Shown piece after piece: positions 45,832 to 55,236 of a stretch of 64,000 bases of DNA. The position numbers and the translations under genes are program-made. The stretch covers positions 1,612,001 to 1,676,000 of the forward strand of contig NZ_JAPEOB010000002.1 of NCBI RefSeq assembly GCF_026341775.1, written 5' to 3'. The stretch is from Streptomyces sp. NBC_00654. GTDB taxonomy: Bacteria > Actinomycetota > Actinomycetes > Streptomycetales > Streptomycetaceae. The notes under the pieces were generated by a model. It was given only the letters and a program-made list of their open reading frames with translations. It searched no databases and had not been told where the DNA came from. Within the stretch, counting starts at the first letter, position 1, and every line of letters begins with the position of its first letter.

Positions 45832-45835
45832 GGGC

Positions 45836-48800
45836 TCACACCGCGAGCGGTTCCAGTTCGCGCCGGAACCGGCGCTCGTCCCGGGCGATCCGGGTCAGCG
45901 GATGCTCGTCGCCGAGCTGCCTGGACAGCTCGGCGACCACCTCCGCCCGCAGGTGCACCGCCTCGTTCTCGCGTCCCAGCGCGTCGAGCGTGACCGCCCT
46001 GTTCGAGGTCATGGCCAGGGTCTCGGGGTGGTAGGCCCCGAGGGCCTCCCGCAGCTGCGAGGACAGCCGCTCCTCCGTCTCCAGCACGATGTCGAGTTCC
46101 CCCCGGTCCGCGGTCGCGCTGGCCAGGTTCATCACGCAGAACAGGGTGTTCGGGTGCTCGCGGCCGAACCGCTCCCGCATCGAGGCGACCACCTGCTTCA
46201 GCAGCCTCTCGGCCTGCTCCGCCTCCCCCGTCCCCGACAGATAGACACCGAGGTTGTTCTGGGCGGCCAGGGTGTACGGGTGCTTCTCCCCCGGCACCTT
46301 CATGTACTGGTCGACCACCTCCCGTGCCGCGTCCCTGGCCTGGACCGGCTCGCCCGCCGCGAACAGGTCCGCCGCCAGGTTGAGGTCGCACGCCAGCGAA
46401 TCGGGGTTGGCCATGGTGTACTTCGCGCGGTACCTGGCACGGGTGGCCACCGTCAGCCGGTGGGCATCCTCGAAACGGCCCGCCCTGCGCAGCGAGACCG
46501 CCAGGCTCTTCGCGGCGCTGAGCGTGGTCGGATAGCTCCGGCCGAGCGTCCGCTTGAAGGCGTCGTAGGTGCGGCTGAGCAGACCGACGGAGTCCTCGTA
46601 CCGCCCGATCTCCCGCAGGTCACGGGCCAGGTTCATGGCGGAGGAGAGACTGTAGGGGTGCTCCGCGCCGAGCACTTCGGTCCGTGAGTCGTAGACGTCC
46701 TGGTCGATCTCGCGGGCCTTGGCGTACTGCCCGATGCTCCGCAGGTTCAGGGCCAGGTTGTTGGCCGCCGCCAGCGTCCTGGGGTGATCGTCGTGGAAGA
46801 TCTGGCTGAACCCGTCGCGGGCGTCGGTCGCCAGCTCGATCGCCCGGCCGTAGTCACCGAGCAGACCGAGGTCGATGGCCAGACTGCTGGTGGTCATGTA
46901 CGTGTGCGGGTGCTCCTGGCCCAGCACCTCCCGCTGCCGCTGGAGGGTCAGCTCGTCGAGCTCCTTCGCCTCCACGTACCGTCCGCGCGTACGCAGGATG
47001 TTGGAGAGGTGGAAGCAGAGGTAGAGGTACTGGAGGTCCCGCTCCCCCAGCGTCTCCAGCCAGGTCTCGCGCAGTTCGTCACCGAGGGTGGCCGCGGTCC
47101 GGACGTCCCCGCGCTTCCACAGATAGCGCACCCGGTCGATCAGGAGCCTGCGGGGCTCCGGCTCCTTGCAGTTGCGCGCGTCGGACGGGCCCAGGTGCGG
47201 CCAGATGGTGGCGAAGGTCTGCCAGGTCTCCGGGTTGTCGATCGGCTCGTCGTCGTCGGGCCGCGCACCCGCCAGAATGCGGTGGACGACATGGCGGGCC
47301 TCCCGCTGCTCCTCCTCGCTGAGCTGGGCCCTGATCACCGCCTGCACCAGACGGTGCACCTGGATGGAGTTGGACACCTGGTCGACCTTGGCGAGGGCGA
47401 ACCGGCCGATCTCCCGGATGACCCGGCCGAGCACCAGCTTCTCCTGGAGCGAGGCGTCGTACGGCTTCAGGGCCTCGATCATCTCCTTGCTGTAGAGGAG
47501 ATTCGCGGAGATCGGCTCGGGAGCGAAGAAGGCGCAGAGCTGGAGCAGCCGCACCGCGGCGGGCGAGCGCTCCTTGAGCCGGGCGATGGAGATGTTCCAG
47601 GTCGCGGCGACCGGTTCGGGGTAGCCGGCGGGCTGGTTGAGGGCGAGCACCTGCGGGGCCTGCTGGGCGAGCTGTTCCAGATAGGCGCCGATGGGGGTGG
47701 CGGTCTCCGCGATCCAGGCCGCCGCCTGCTCGACGGCGAGCGGCAGGTCACCGACCGCGGTGGCCACCTGTGCGGCGTCGTCGTCGCTGAGTCCCGGGGC
47801 GCGGCGCTGGAGGTGCTCGACGGACTCCTCGCGGAGGAAGACATCGACGGGCAGCGCGTCGCCGTGCTGGGACCAGGTCTGGTTCCGGGAGGTCACCAGG
47901 ATGTGGCCGGAGCCGCCCTGCGGGAAGTAGCGGCGGAGCTGTTCGGGATCGTCGGCGTTGTCGAAGACCAGCAGCCAGCGGTCCGAGGGCACTCCGCGCC
48001 GCAGCAGGTCGACGGCCTCCTGCGAGGCCGCGGCCATGTCCTCGCCGCCCTGGGCACCGAGCCGGACGGCGAGTTCGGCCAGTGAGGCCACCACGTCGTC
48101 TGGCTGCTCGGACGATATCCACCAGACCAGGTCGTAGTCGGCCATGAAGCGGTGCACATACTCCAGCGCCACCTGGGTCTTGCCGACGCCGCCGAGTCCG
48201 TACAGGGTCTGCGGCTGCGGCAGGACGACCGCCATGCCGCCGCCGAGCTGGTCGCGCATCCGTTCCAGGACGAGGGAGCGGCCGGTGAATCCGGGGTTGC
48301 GCGGCGGGGCGTTCCAGATCCTCGGTACGGTGCCGGGGAAGCGGGGCCCCGGTGACGTCCCGTCGACCAGCTGCACCGGCCGGTCCAGTGCGCGCATCAG
48401 GGCCGTGGTGGCGTGCACCTCGTCGAGCCGGAAGAGGTCGACGGGGTTGCGGTCGATGTAGGGGGCGCTGAGGCGTACGTCCCCGACCCTGAACGGCAGC
48501 AGCTGGCGCCGGCCGCCGCCGGGGTCCTCGGAGACCGCGCGGTCCCACAGGCCCACCGCGCGCTGCGACTTGAGGTAGGCGCTGGAGAGCAGGACGACGG
48601 TCCTGGCCGCGTTCTCGGCGGTGACGTCCGCCGGTTCCGGGCGCTCGCTCCGTTCGGCGGAGACATCGCGCGGGACCACCCGGAAGCCGGCCCGGGTGAG
48701 GACGGACTCGATCCAGTCGGCCCACATCCGGTTCTCCGCCACATAGCTGAGGAAGAGGTCGGCGGGCAGCGCGGGCCTGCGGCGGGTGAAGGCGTCCCGG

Positions 48801-49774
48801 ATGCGCAGGCGCACCTCTTCGCCCACCGGAGGCATGGCGGTGATCTGCCGGCCGGTGATGACCGCGGTGAGCCGTTCGAAGGCGGAGAGCAGCGAGTTGG
48901 TGAGCCCGGCCTCGTCCCCGAAGGTGGCGAGCGTCTCCTCGTACGCGTAGTAGGGGCGGTACGGAATCTCCACCGCGCCCCAGTAGGCGGTGAGTTCGTC
49001 GCCCGAGAGATCGCGCGGCAGCCGGTCGAACTTGAGCCGGGCCAGCGCCCGTCCGGCGTCGGCCTTCTCCTTCTCGCCCTCGTCGATACGCATCGGGACG
49101 GGGAAGATCGCGATGGGACGGCCGGTGTAGCGCTCGGCGATCTGCCGGGCGACGGAGGCGGCACCGTCGATGGACTGGTCGCTGAGGGTGAAGCAGTCGA
49201 CGAGCACGTCGGGGAGGTGGACGGTGCAGATGTCGGCGATGTCGCTGAGGCCGGTACGGCTGTCGATGAGGACGTAGTCGTAGTTGGCCTTCATGTCCTC
49301 GCGCAGGGCGTCGAAGAAGTGGCCGCCGCCGAGCCGGTCGTAGAAGTTGTCCCAGTCGAAGGTGGAGACGGTCGCGGAGTATTCGCGGTTCTGCCGGCCG
49401 GCGGAGACGAAGTCGAGGGTGCCGCCCTGCGGGAACTCCCAGCCGAGCGCCTCGGGGGTGAGGGAGACCGCGTGCGGCTGGATGCGGGCGTAGTCGCGGT
49501 GCCAGTCGTCCGCGCGCTGGGCGGGGCTGGTCGCGGCCCAGGCGTACTCGGTGATCAGGTCGATCACCCCGGTGGTGGCACCGAGGGTGGAGGGGTCGAG
49601 GAAGGGGTGGAAGAACCGGTGCAGACCGGGTGCCTCCAGGTCCCAGTCGACGGCCAGTACCCGCTTGCCGTTGGCGGCCAGGATCCAGGCCGTGTTGGCC
49701 AGGGCCATCGTGCGGCCCGTACCGCCCTTGTACGAGTAGAAAGTGACGATGCGCCCGTCACGACCGGCTGTCAT
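45836..49774 (-). CDS. fxsT: FxSxx-COOH system TPR protein FxsT (ParA-TIR-NB-ARC-TPR)
   Basis: A 1312-residue protein of the FxSxx-COOH RiPP system. Residues 1-310 are a MinD/ParA-like SIMIBI domain; its P-loop reads YKGGTGRTM, with Arg where the Walker A Lys normally stands. Residues about 337-440 are TIR-like (LFLSYVAENRMWADWIESVL) without the catalytic Glu. Residues about 500-850 are NB-ARC with P-loop LYGLGGVGKT. The rest is a run of TPR-like repeats (residues about 890-1310). ATGA overlaps the fxsC stop. This STAND-type layout resembles immune or signal switches, with the peptide-processing genes as partners. Confidence 0.9.
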   Translation of the reverse strand: MTAGRDGRIVTFYSYKGGTGRTMALANTAWILAANGKRVLAVDWDLEAPGLHRFFHPFLDPSTLGATTGVIDLITEYAWAATSPAQRADDWHRDYARIQPHAVSLTPEALGWEFPQGGTLDFVSAGRQNREYSATVSTFDWDNFYDRLGGGHFFDALREDMKANYDYVLIDSRTGLSDIADICTVHLPDVLVDCFTLSDQSIDGAASVARQIAERYTGRPIAIFPVPMRIDEGEKEKADAGRALARLKFDRLPRDLSGDELTAYWGAVEIPYRPYYAYEETLATFGDEAGLTNSLLSAFERLTAVITGRQITAMPPVGEEVRLRIRDAFTRRRPALPADLFLSYVAENRMWADWIESVLTRAGFRVVPRDVSAERSERPEPADVTAENAARTVVLLSSAYLKSQRAVGLWDRAVSEDPGGGRRQLLPFRVGDVRLSAPYIDRNPVDLFRLDEVHATTALMRALDRPVQLVDGTSPGPRFPGTVPRIWNAPPRNPGFTGRSLVLERMRDQLGGGMAVVLPQPQTLYGLGGVGKTQVALEYVHRFMADYDLVWWISSEQPDDVVASLAELAVRLGAQGGEDMAAASQEAVDLLRRGVPSDRWLLVFDNADDPEQLRRYFPQGGSGHILVTSRNQTWSQHGDALPVDVFLREESVEHLQRRAPGLSDDDAAQVATAVGDLPLAVEQAAAWIAETATPIGAYLEQLAQQAPQVLALNQPAGYPEPVAATWNISIARLKERSPAAVRLLQLCAFFAPEPISANLLYSKEMIEALKPYDASLQEKLVLGRVIREIGRFALAKVDQVSNSIQVHRLVQAVIRAQLSEEEQREARHVVHRILAGARPDDDEPIDNPETWQTFATIWPHLGPSDARNCKEPEPRRLLIDRVRYLWKRGDVRTAATLGDELRETWLETLGERDLQYLYLCFHLSNILRTRGRYVEAKELDELTLQRQREVLGQEHPHTYMTTSSLAIDLGLLGDYGRAIELATDARDGFSQIFHDDHPRTLAAANNLALNLRSIGQYAKAREIDQDVYDSRTEVLGAEHPYSLSSAMNLARDLREIGRYEDSVGLLSRTYDAFKRTLGRSYPTTLSAAKSLAVSLRRAGRFEDAHRLTVATRARYRAKYTMANPDSLACDLNLAADLFAAGEPVQARDAAREVVDQYMKVPGEKHPYTLAAQNNLGVYLSGTGEAEQAERLLKQVVASMRERFGREHPNTLFCVMNLASATADRGELDIVLETEERLSSQLREALGAYHPETLAMTSNRAVTLDALGRENEAVHLRAEVVAELSRQLGDEHPLTRIARDERRFRRELEPLAV

Positions 49775-51117
49775 ACGTCCTCCGCTTGCGTCGCAGGATC
49801 GTTCGGGTCGGGTAGGAAGCTGGTGTTGCCCATGGGTCCCATCAGCCGCGTCCGTTCGCTGTGTCCTCCGCCGGTGGCCGGTGGGTACGCCGTCGCGTGG
49901 CGCAGATACTGCTGGGCGGCCACCTCGACCACCTGGGGCAGGATCTGCCCGAAGGCGTCCATGGTCGGCACTCCTTTGGCCGCCACGCGGCAGAAGGCCC
50001 GCCCCTGCCGCATCTTGGCCGGCATGGTCTGTTCGAGTTTCTCGGTGAGTTCGGCCTCGGCCGCCCGGCTCTGGTGGTCGTCGCGGTTCCACGGCACGAC
50101 CATGGTCACCCAGGGGCGGTTCTCGGCGTCGAAGGAGGCGAGCCGGCGCCGCCGCTCCTCGTCCTGGAGGGCCCAGCGGTCGACGAGGAGTATCTCGGGG
50201 GTGCTGGGCGACTGTTTGCCCTCGGGCTGCCCGGACTCCTCGTCGAACGAGGAGATGACGGCCTGGTAGTTGAGCGAGCGCACCAGTTCCTCGGCCACAT
50301 AGGCCAGCGGTCTCGCGGCGGCCGGATGATAGGGGTTCCAGTCCTGCGGGTTGTCGCCGTAGTAGTCGCTGTTGCGCCCCTCGGGCAGGTCGTGGCGGGT
50401 GGGCGCGCAGATGGTGATCCGCATCGGCCGGGGGGCGCCCACCCCGCTGCTGCGCGAGCCGAAGGCGCTGGGCGCGAGCCGGTAGTCGACCGGCCGGCCG
50501 GTGTCGATCCGCACCGTGTCGGCGACGCTGACGATCCGTTTGGCCAGTTCGTAGACGGCCCGTTCGTAGTCCTGGGCGAACAGCCTGAGCTTGATCAGCC
50601 CATAGAGTCCGTCGCTGACGTACCGGTCCCCGAAGTCCCGGTGGTTGAACTGCAACCGCTCCGCCGATCCCGGCAGTTGGCTGGGAGGCACCGGGACCCA
50701 GAGCGCCGGGACGATCGCTTCGGCCGGCTGGTTCGAGCGCGCCCGGTGGTGGATGGCGCGCTGTTCGAACGCGTACCACTCCTTGCCGCACATCTCGCTG
50801 GCGAAGTAACGCGGTGAGAACAGGGGGACAAAGACCCGGCAGGTGGCGAGCACTCCGCCGAGCCGTTCCGACCAGCCCTCACCGGAGCGTATCTCCCGGT
50901 CCATGAACCCCGCGGGTGCGCCCGCGGGCAGATCGGTCATGGCCATCACATGGCCGCACAGATCTTGGAATAACCGTTCGACCCACATATCGGGGTCCGT
51001 TCCACCGCCGTACCCCGGTGTATGCGCGTAACTCAGAAAGAAGTACGGCCGATGGTCCGCCGCTCGCTGCTGCGTCGATGCGTGCACACGACCCCCGTCC
51101 TGTGTGAGCACTCGCAT
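49771..51117 (-). CDS. fxsC: TIR-like FxsC protein
   Basis: A 448-residue protein with an N-terminal TIR-like domain: YFFLSYAHTP, DMWVERLFQDLCGHVM, FMDREIRSGEGW and CRVFVPLFSPRYFASEMCGKE, where E113 occupies the position of the catalytic Glu of TIR NADases. The rest (about 210-400) is a second alpha/beta domain (PMRITICAPTRHDLPEGRNS, then WVTMVVPWNRDDHQ). It is the FxsC of the FxSxx-COOH RiPP system, which lies between fxsB and fxsT. ATG 51117 is used; a GTG at 51087 (VHASTQQ) is an alternative with a weak GGGGG ribosome site. Confidence 0.88.
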   Translation of the reverse strand: MRVLTQDGGRVHASTQQRAADHRPYFFLSYAHTPGYGGGTDPDMWVERLFQDLCGHVMAMTDLPAGAPAGFMDREIRSGEGWSERLGGVLATCRVFVPLFSPRYFASEMCGKEWYAFEQRAIHHRARSNQPAEAIVPALWVPVPPSQLPGSAERLQFNHRDFGDRYVSDGLYGLIKLRLFAQDYERAVYELAKRIVSVADTVRIDTGRPVDYRLAPSAFGSRSSGVGAPRPMRITICAPTRHDLPEGRNSDYYGDNPQDWNPYHPAAARPLAYVAEELVRSLNYQAVISSFDEESGQPEGKQSPSTPEILLVDRWALQDEERRRRLASFDAENRPWVTMVVPWNRDDHQSRAAEAELTEKLEQTMPAKMRQGRAFCRVAAKGVPTMDAFGQILPQVVEVAAQQYLRHATAYPPATGGGHSERTRLMGPMGNTSFLPDPNDPATQAEDV

Positions 51118-51241
51118 CCGAGGAGTAGGAAAAGAATGCGAGCGAATTCATCATTCCGGAGCAGACTGCGCTCCACCCCCCTGGCGTTCGGTCATTGAAC
51201 GCCGCTTTTCGGTCAACCGTTCCCGGTTTCGGTCCCGGGTG

Positions 51242-53524
51242 TTATTGATCAAGAACAGCGTCGCGGCCCTTTCCCCCAGTTGTCCCGTGTGTACCGCTGA
51301 TCTCTTTCCGTACTACGGCCAGAAGACGCTTTCCGTCGACGGTCGGTTCTGCCGCCTTTTCGATCATGTCGAGCGCTTCCGGTACGCCCTTGAGGAACCG
51401 TGGCGCGAAGAGACCGAGTCCTGCCCGTTCATAGGTCTCCGTCAGCAGCCGGGAGAACGATACGGATTCTTCCCGCCAGGGCAACCGATGATCCCAGGAA
51501 CCGTCCGACGCGTACAGATCCGTGACTTCGGCAAGCGCCCGCAGTTTCGCCCGCCGGAAACCGCCCAGCAGTGCGAGTGCCAGCTCCCGGGCGTCCCCGC
51601 CCGCGCCGATCGCGAGCGCACCGTAGCCGTGCCGCCCCACGGCGGCCCCGCCGGCGGCCGACGGGGCCAGCGGGGTCAGGGTGGTGAGCGCCCCGGCCGC
51701 CTCGGCCGCCAGTTCCGGTACGGCGTCCTCCAGCAGCGCCCAGGCCGCCGCGAGCCGTGCGCCCCAGGCCTCGGCCCCGTCCCGGCCGAGCCGCGGCGCC
51801 ACGGGGGCGCCGAAGCAGTCGCGGTAGGGATCGAGGTCGTCGAGGAGGAACCCGGGCGCCCCGGGCGCCGCCACCCGGCGTACCGGCTGCCAGTGGGGGC
51901 CGTCCGTGTCGCTGAGCGCGATGTGCGGCTCCGGGTGGCCGCCGTCGCCCTCACGGCGGACCGTGAACCCCCCGCCGGTGCCGCGGACCAGAGCCGCGCC
52001 CCGGTCCCCCGGTCCGCCGATCCGCACCGTGCCCAGGGTGGGCAGGTGGAACCGCCCGTCCCGGCAGGTCACCCGGACGGGCAGATCGAGTCCGGCACGC
52101 ACGGCGGCGGCGGCCACGGACGCGGCCAGCCGCTCCGCCGCCCGGCCGTCGTCGGGCCGCCCGGCACGCACCCCCTCCAGCGCGTCGAGCAGCCGGCCCC
52201 GGGTGAACGGATGGCCCAGCACGGCGTCCAGCCCGGCGGCACCGGCCGCCGTCCCCTCGATCCGCACCGCCAGCTCCCACGCCCGGTCCCAGCTCTCCCC
52301 GCCCCGCCCGTCGAGTTCCTCGTTGAGCGCGGCGAGCAGGGTGCGCGTCAGGTCCTGCTGCTCCGCGGCCAGTTCGTTCGGCTCCGTGACCGCGGGCGAT
52401 CCGAGGGACGCCCCGGCGCGTTCCTCGATGCCCCGGACGAGCGCCTTCAGATCGGCGCAGTACACCGAGGGGTTGTCGAACCCGCCGGCCGAGCGGTAGC
52501 GGTGGGTGTAGAGACCACCGCCGCACGAGCGTACGACCGGGCAGCTGCGGCAGGTCTCGCTGACCCCGGCAAGACCGAGCTGCCGAGCCCGGACACCGGG
52601 GTGGGCGGCGACCTCGTCGAAGGAGTTCGTGAACACGTCGAACCCGGTGGCCGCCGCGCCCTCGTAGGCGCTCTTGAGGGAATCCACCTGTTCCAGCTGC
52701 CCGTCGGTCTCGACGACGACCAGATCGGTGGGGGCGAGCCCGAGGGATTCGGTGAGGCTGGGGCCGCCGCTCAGGCTGGAGAGGACCGAGGCGAAGAGCC
52801 GTACCGGGACCGGCCTGCCCTGCTCCGTCCAGCGGTCGAAGACCGCGAGGAGCCAGTCGGCGTAGGCGGTGGGGGAACCGTCCGGGCGCGGCGGGGGCTC
52901 GTCCCAGGTGGCGTGCGGGAGGAGGAAGTCGACGAGCGGCGGTTCCTGCTCGGCGAGCGCCTCGTACACCGCGATCGGATCGTTCCGGATGTCGATGGTG
53001 CACAGCAGGCCGAGGTCGAGATGGCGGTAGCGCTCCTGCCGGAGCAGCTTGACCGCGTCGAGGACCAGCGGGTGGCTGGTGCGTCCGTTCGCGAAGCGGC
53101 GGTGCCGGTCGTTCGCCGTACGGTCGCCGTCGAGCGAGATCCCGACCCTGACGCCGAACTCGTCGAAGAGGTCGAGGTATCGGGGGCTGAGCTGGACACC
53201 GTTGGTGTGGATCCTGAGGTCCAGCTCAGCGATACCGTGCAGTGCCGAGCCGAGCTCCTCGCAGACGCGGCGCAGCCGCGCGGGCCCCGCCAGGAGCGGC
53301 TCTCCCCCATGCAGGATCACTGAAAGGGAAGAGAGCCCATGAGTCGCCGCGTGTTCGGCCAGGCGTCGGGCGGTCCAGGAAATAGCGTCGTCAGAGATTG
53401 TCTTGGGGCGGGTACGCCAGCTCTGATCTGCATGTTCATAGACATAGCAATGGTCGCAGGCGAGATCGCACCGGCTGTGCACCTTGAGTACGATTTCGCG
53501 AAAGGGGACCAGGGGTCCTGTCAT
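51242..53524 (-). CDS. fxsB: FxsB cyclophane-forming radical SAM/SPASM peptide maturase
   Basis: A 760-residue radical SAM enzyme for the FxsA precursor. The 4Fe-4S cluster Cys are C19, C23, C26 (RCDLACDHCYVYE). The SPASM cluster region CRSCPVVRSCGGGLYTHRY is near residue 335. The C-terminal 350 residues resemble the peptide beta-hydroxylase HExxH domain found fused or adjacent in other systems; however, the metal site that would read HEFQH reads GGFRR (654-658), so that activity is probably lost. The expected product is a Phe-x-Ser-type cyclophane at the FxsA C terminus. ATG 53524 is 30 bp from fxsA. Confidence 0.92.
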   Translation of the reverse strand: MTGPLVPFREIVLKVHSRCDLACDHCYVYEHADQSWRTRPKTISDDAISWTARRLAEHAATHGLSSLSVILHGGEPLLAGPARLRRVCEELGSALHGIAELDLRIHTNGVQLSPRYLDLFDEFGVRVGISLDGDRTANDRHRRFANGRTSHPLVLDAVKLLRQERYRHLDLGLLCTIDIRNDPIAVYEALAEQEPPLVDFLLPHATWDEPPPRPDGSPTAYADWLLAVFDRWTEQGRPVPVRLFASVLSSLSGGPSLTESLGLAPTDLVVVETDGQLEQVDSLKSAYEGAAATGFDVFTNSFDEVAAHPGVRARQLGLAGVSETCRSCPVVRSCGGGLYTHRYRSAGGFDNPSVYCADLKALVRGIEERAGASLGSPAVTEPNELAAEQQDLTRTLLAALNEELDGRGGESWDRAWELAVRIEGTAAGAAGLDAVLGHPFTRGRLLDALEGVRAGRPDDGRAAERLAASVAAAAVRAGLDLPVRVTCRDGRFHLPTLGTVRIGGPGDRGAALVRGTGGGFTVRREGDGGHPEPHIALSDTDGPHWQPVRRVAAPGAPGFLLDDLDPYRDCFGAPVAPRLGRDGAEAWGARLAAAWALLEDAVPELAAEAAGALTTLTPLAPSAAGGAAVGRHGYGALAIGAGGDARELALALLGGFRRAKLRALAEVTDLYASDGSWDHRLPWREESVSFSRLLTETYERAGLGLFAPRFLKGVPEALDMIEKAAEPTVDGKRLLAVVRKEISGTHGTTGGKGRDAVLDQ

Positions 53525-53554
53525 TCCCCCAGTCTAGCCATCCGGCGGACCGGA

Positions 53555-53719
53555 TCAGAGCGCCGAACTGAAGGTCGAAGTCCGCGTGGGACGGCCGGCG
53601 GTGGCGCCGAATACCCTGCTGAGCTTCCGGGTGGCATCGGCACTGCGGGCGTCGATCTCGACGAGCGGCGCACGACTCTTCGCGTTGGCGAAGGCGGGGG
53701 AGGATTCGTTGGTCTTCAC
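53555..53719 (-). CDS. fxsA: FxsA precursor peptide (FxSxx-COOH RiPP)
   Basis: A 54-residue precursor ending TRTSTFSSAL, i.e. Phe-Ser-Ser-Ala-Leu at the C terminus, which is the FxSxx-COOH signature. The leader (about residues 1-44) has PLVEIDARSADATRKLSRVF. GTG 53719 is chosen because AAGGA sits 6 bases upstream; GTG 53749 would add ten residues with no good ribosome site. It lies 30 bp upstream of fxsB, in the same direction, and the whole fxsABCT set is probably one transcript. FxsB should crosslink the Phe ring to the Ser two residues away or its neighbour. Confidence 0.92.
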   Translation of the reverse strand: MKTNESSPAFANAKSRAPLVEIDARSADATRKLSRVFGATAGRPTRTSTFSSAL

Positions 53720-54224
53720 GGCCGTCCTTGAGGGGTTGTTTCCGGACACTTGAATGTCACCGGTATCTGCATAATTGCAGCGTCCGGCGGCATGACTTTA
53801 CTCCCATCCGAGCCCTCACACACGTTGACCGGGGTGCCATTGACGCCCCGTTTCCCCGGCGAAAACACCGTGCGCGACCGACCGGTCGGGTGAGGGGAGA
53901 AACCGCAGGCCGCGGGGGTGGGGGCCGACGGGACCTGCGGCACCCGCGGCATTCCCCGGTGAGGACGCCCGCGGACCGGCGCGCGACCCGCGCACGGACA
54001 GCGGGGGCACGCAACTTCCGGATTGCCGGATGACCTGAATTCGCGGGCCACGGGACACCGCCCCGTACCGCGGTCCCGGGTGTGTCCCGCCGGCCCGGCA
54101 GACGCTCCGTCACGGGGGTTCCGCCCGCGAACGCACCCGCGCGCATGACCGCGAGCATGGCCGTGAGCATGACCACGAACGTGCCCGCGCGCATGACCGC
54201 GAACGCGCCCCCGCGGGGCGGACG
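53720..54224. other. 505-bp intergenic region upstream of fxsA
   Basis: No convincing gene. It must hold the fxsA promoter and the 3' end of the downstream membrane-protein gene. A degenerate repeat of GCATGACCGCGAnC-type units occurs at about 54143-54205 with three partial copies. AT-rich patches near 53750-53790 may mark the promoter. Open frames here run on both strands and have no ribosome site. Confidence 0.5.
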
Positions 54225-54944
54225 TCAGTCGAGCGGGGCGTTGTAGCCCACCCGCGAGCCCCTCATGCAGTCCAGCACCCGCTCGTGGGTGTCGCCCACG
54301 ACGTCGGTCACCCTGACGCGCACATACAGCGCGTCGACCTGCTCGACGAATCTCCGGGAGAAGGCGCCGACCAGGACCGATTCATATCCTCCGGTGCCCA
54401 CCAGGGGGAATCCCGGGCCGAAGGCGATCAGCTGGAAGTCCTCCTTGACGAGCAGTCCGGCCGCCGTCAGGTCTGCCAGGACGTCGGAGACATCGGCCCA
54501 CGGCGCGTCGGCGGCATCGGGATCGCCCCGGCGGACCAGCCGGCAGTCCCAGTTCTCGATGACGGCGATGTGCTGCCCGCCGTTGAGTATGCCCACGCGC
54601 CAGGCGTCCGCGTCCCCCTTCAGGAGCCCCTTGGCCCAGACGCCCCGCCAGCCGAGATACGGCCGCACCGTACGGGCGTACTGCGCCCTGGCCAGGACCG
54701 CCCCGGCGGCCACGGCCAGCAGGCTGCCCAGCGCCTCCATGTCGAGCAGCTGCAGGCGCCAGGGCCATTCGGTCCGCGCCTCGCCCGTCATATTGGCGCG
54801 GACGGCCTCCCAGATCAGCACGAGGGTCAGCAGTCCCAGCAGCACCAGGGGCGCGGTGAACAGAAGAGGGCTGCGGCGCACCCTGCGCTGGCTGTCGGAC
54901 AGCGGCACGCCGCCGTCCTGGTCTCTCCGGTCCGTCTCGATCAC
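54225..54944 (-). CDS. Two-helix membrane protein of unknown family
   Basis: A 239-residue protein. Two hydrophobic helices (LFTAPLVLLGLLTLVLIW, residues about 30-47, and ALGSLLAVAAGAVLARA, about 75-91) are followed by a soluble beta-rich domain of about 140 residues (YLGWRGVWAKGLLKGDADAWRV...). GTG 54944 follows GGGGGAGTGC and is the likely start. I recognise no family. It is divergent from the SLATT-like gene, with a 290-bp gap between them, which suggests a shared control region. Confidence 0.65.
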   Translation of the reverse strand: MIETDRRDQDGGVPLSDSQRRVRRSPLLFTAPLVLLGLLTLVLIWEAVRANMTGEARTEWPWRLQLLDMEALGSLLAVAAGAVLARAQYARTVRPYLGWRGVWAKGLLKGDADAWRVGILNGGQHIAVIENWDCRLVRRGDPDAADAPWADVSDVLADLTAAGLLVKEDFQLIAFGPGFPLVGTGGYESVLVGAFSRRFVEQVDALYVRVRVTDVVGDTHERVLDCMRGSRVGYNAPLD

Positions 54945-55236
54945 GCACTCCCCCCGCCGAGAGCCGATCGCCCAAGTGGCTGATCTGCAACTCACCTTTG
55001 TGCACCGCACGTTGAAATACTTTCTCATAGCACGCCGGTTCGCACGAGAGTGGCCGGAGCCTCGCCGGGGAACACGGTCCGCACCGACGGGCGCCATTGC
55101 CGTCCCCGGCGGCCACCCCTACTCTCGTGGACCCGGCAGGGACGTGGACCCGTCGCGCGGCGGACCCGTCGCGGCATGGCCCCGGGCCGGCGGCGCGACC
55201 GGTTCAGGCATGCCCACAACTGCAGACGGGGTGAAC

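Noticed and set aside
50900..51241. Possible additional gene between fxsC and fxsB
   Set aside because: Only short frames with no ribosome site; this 124-bp gap holds no supported protein.
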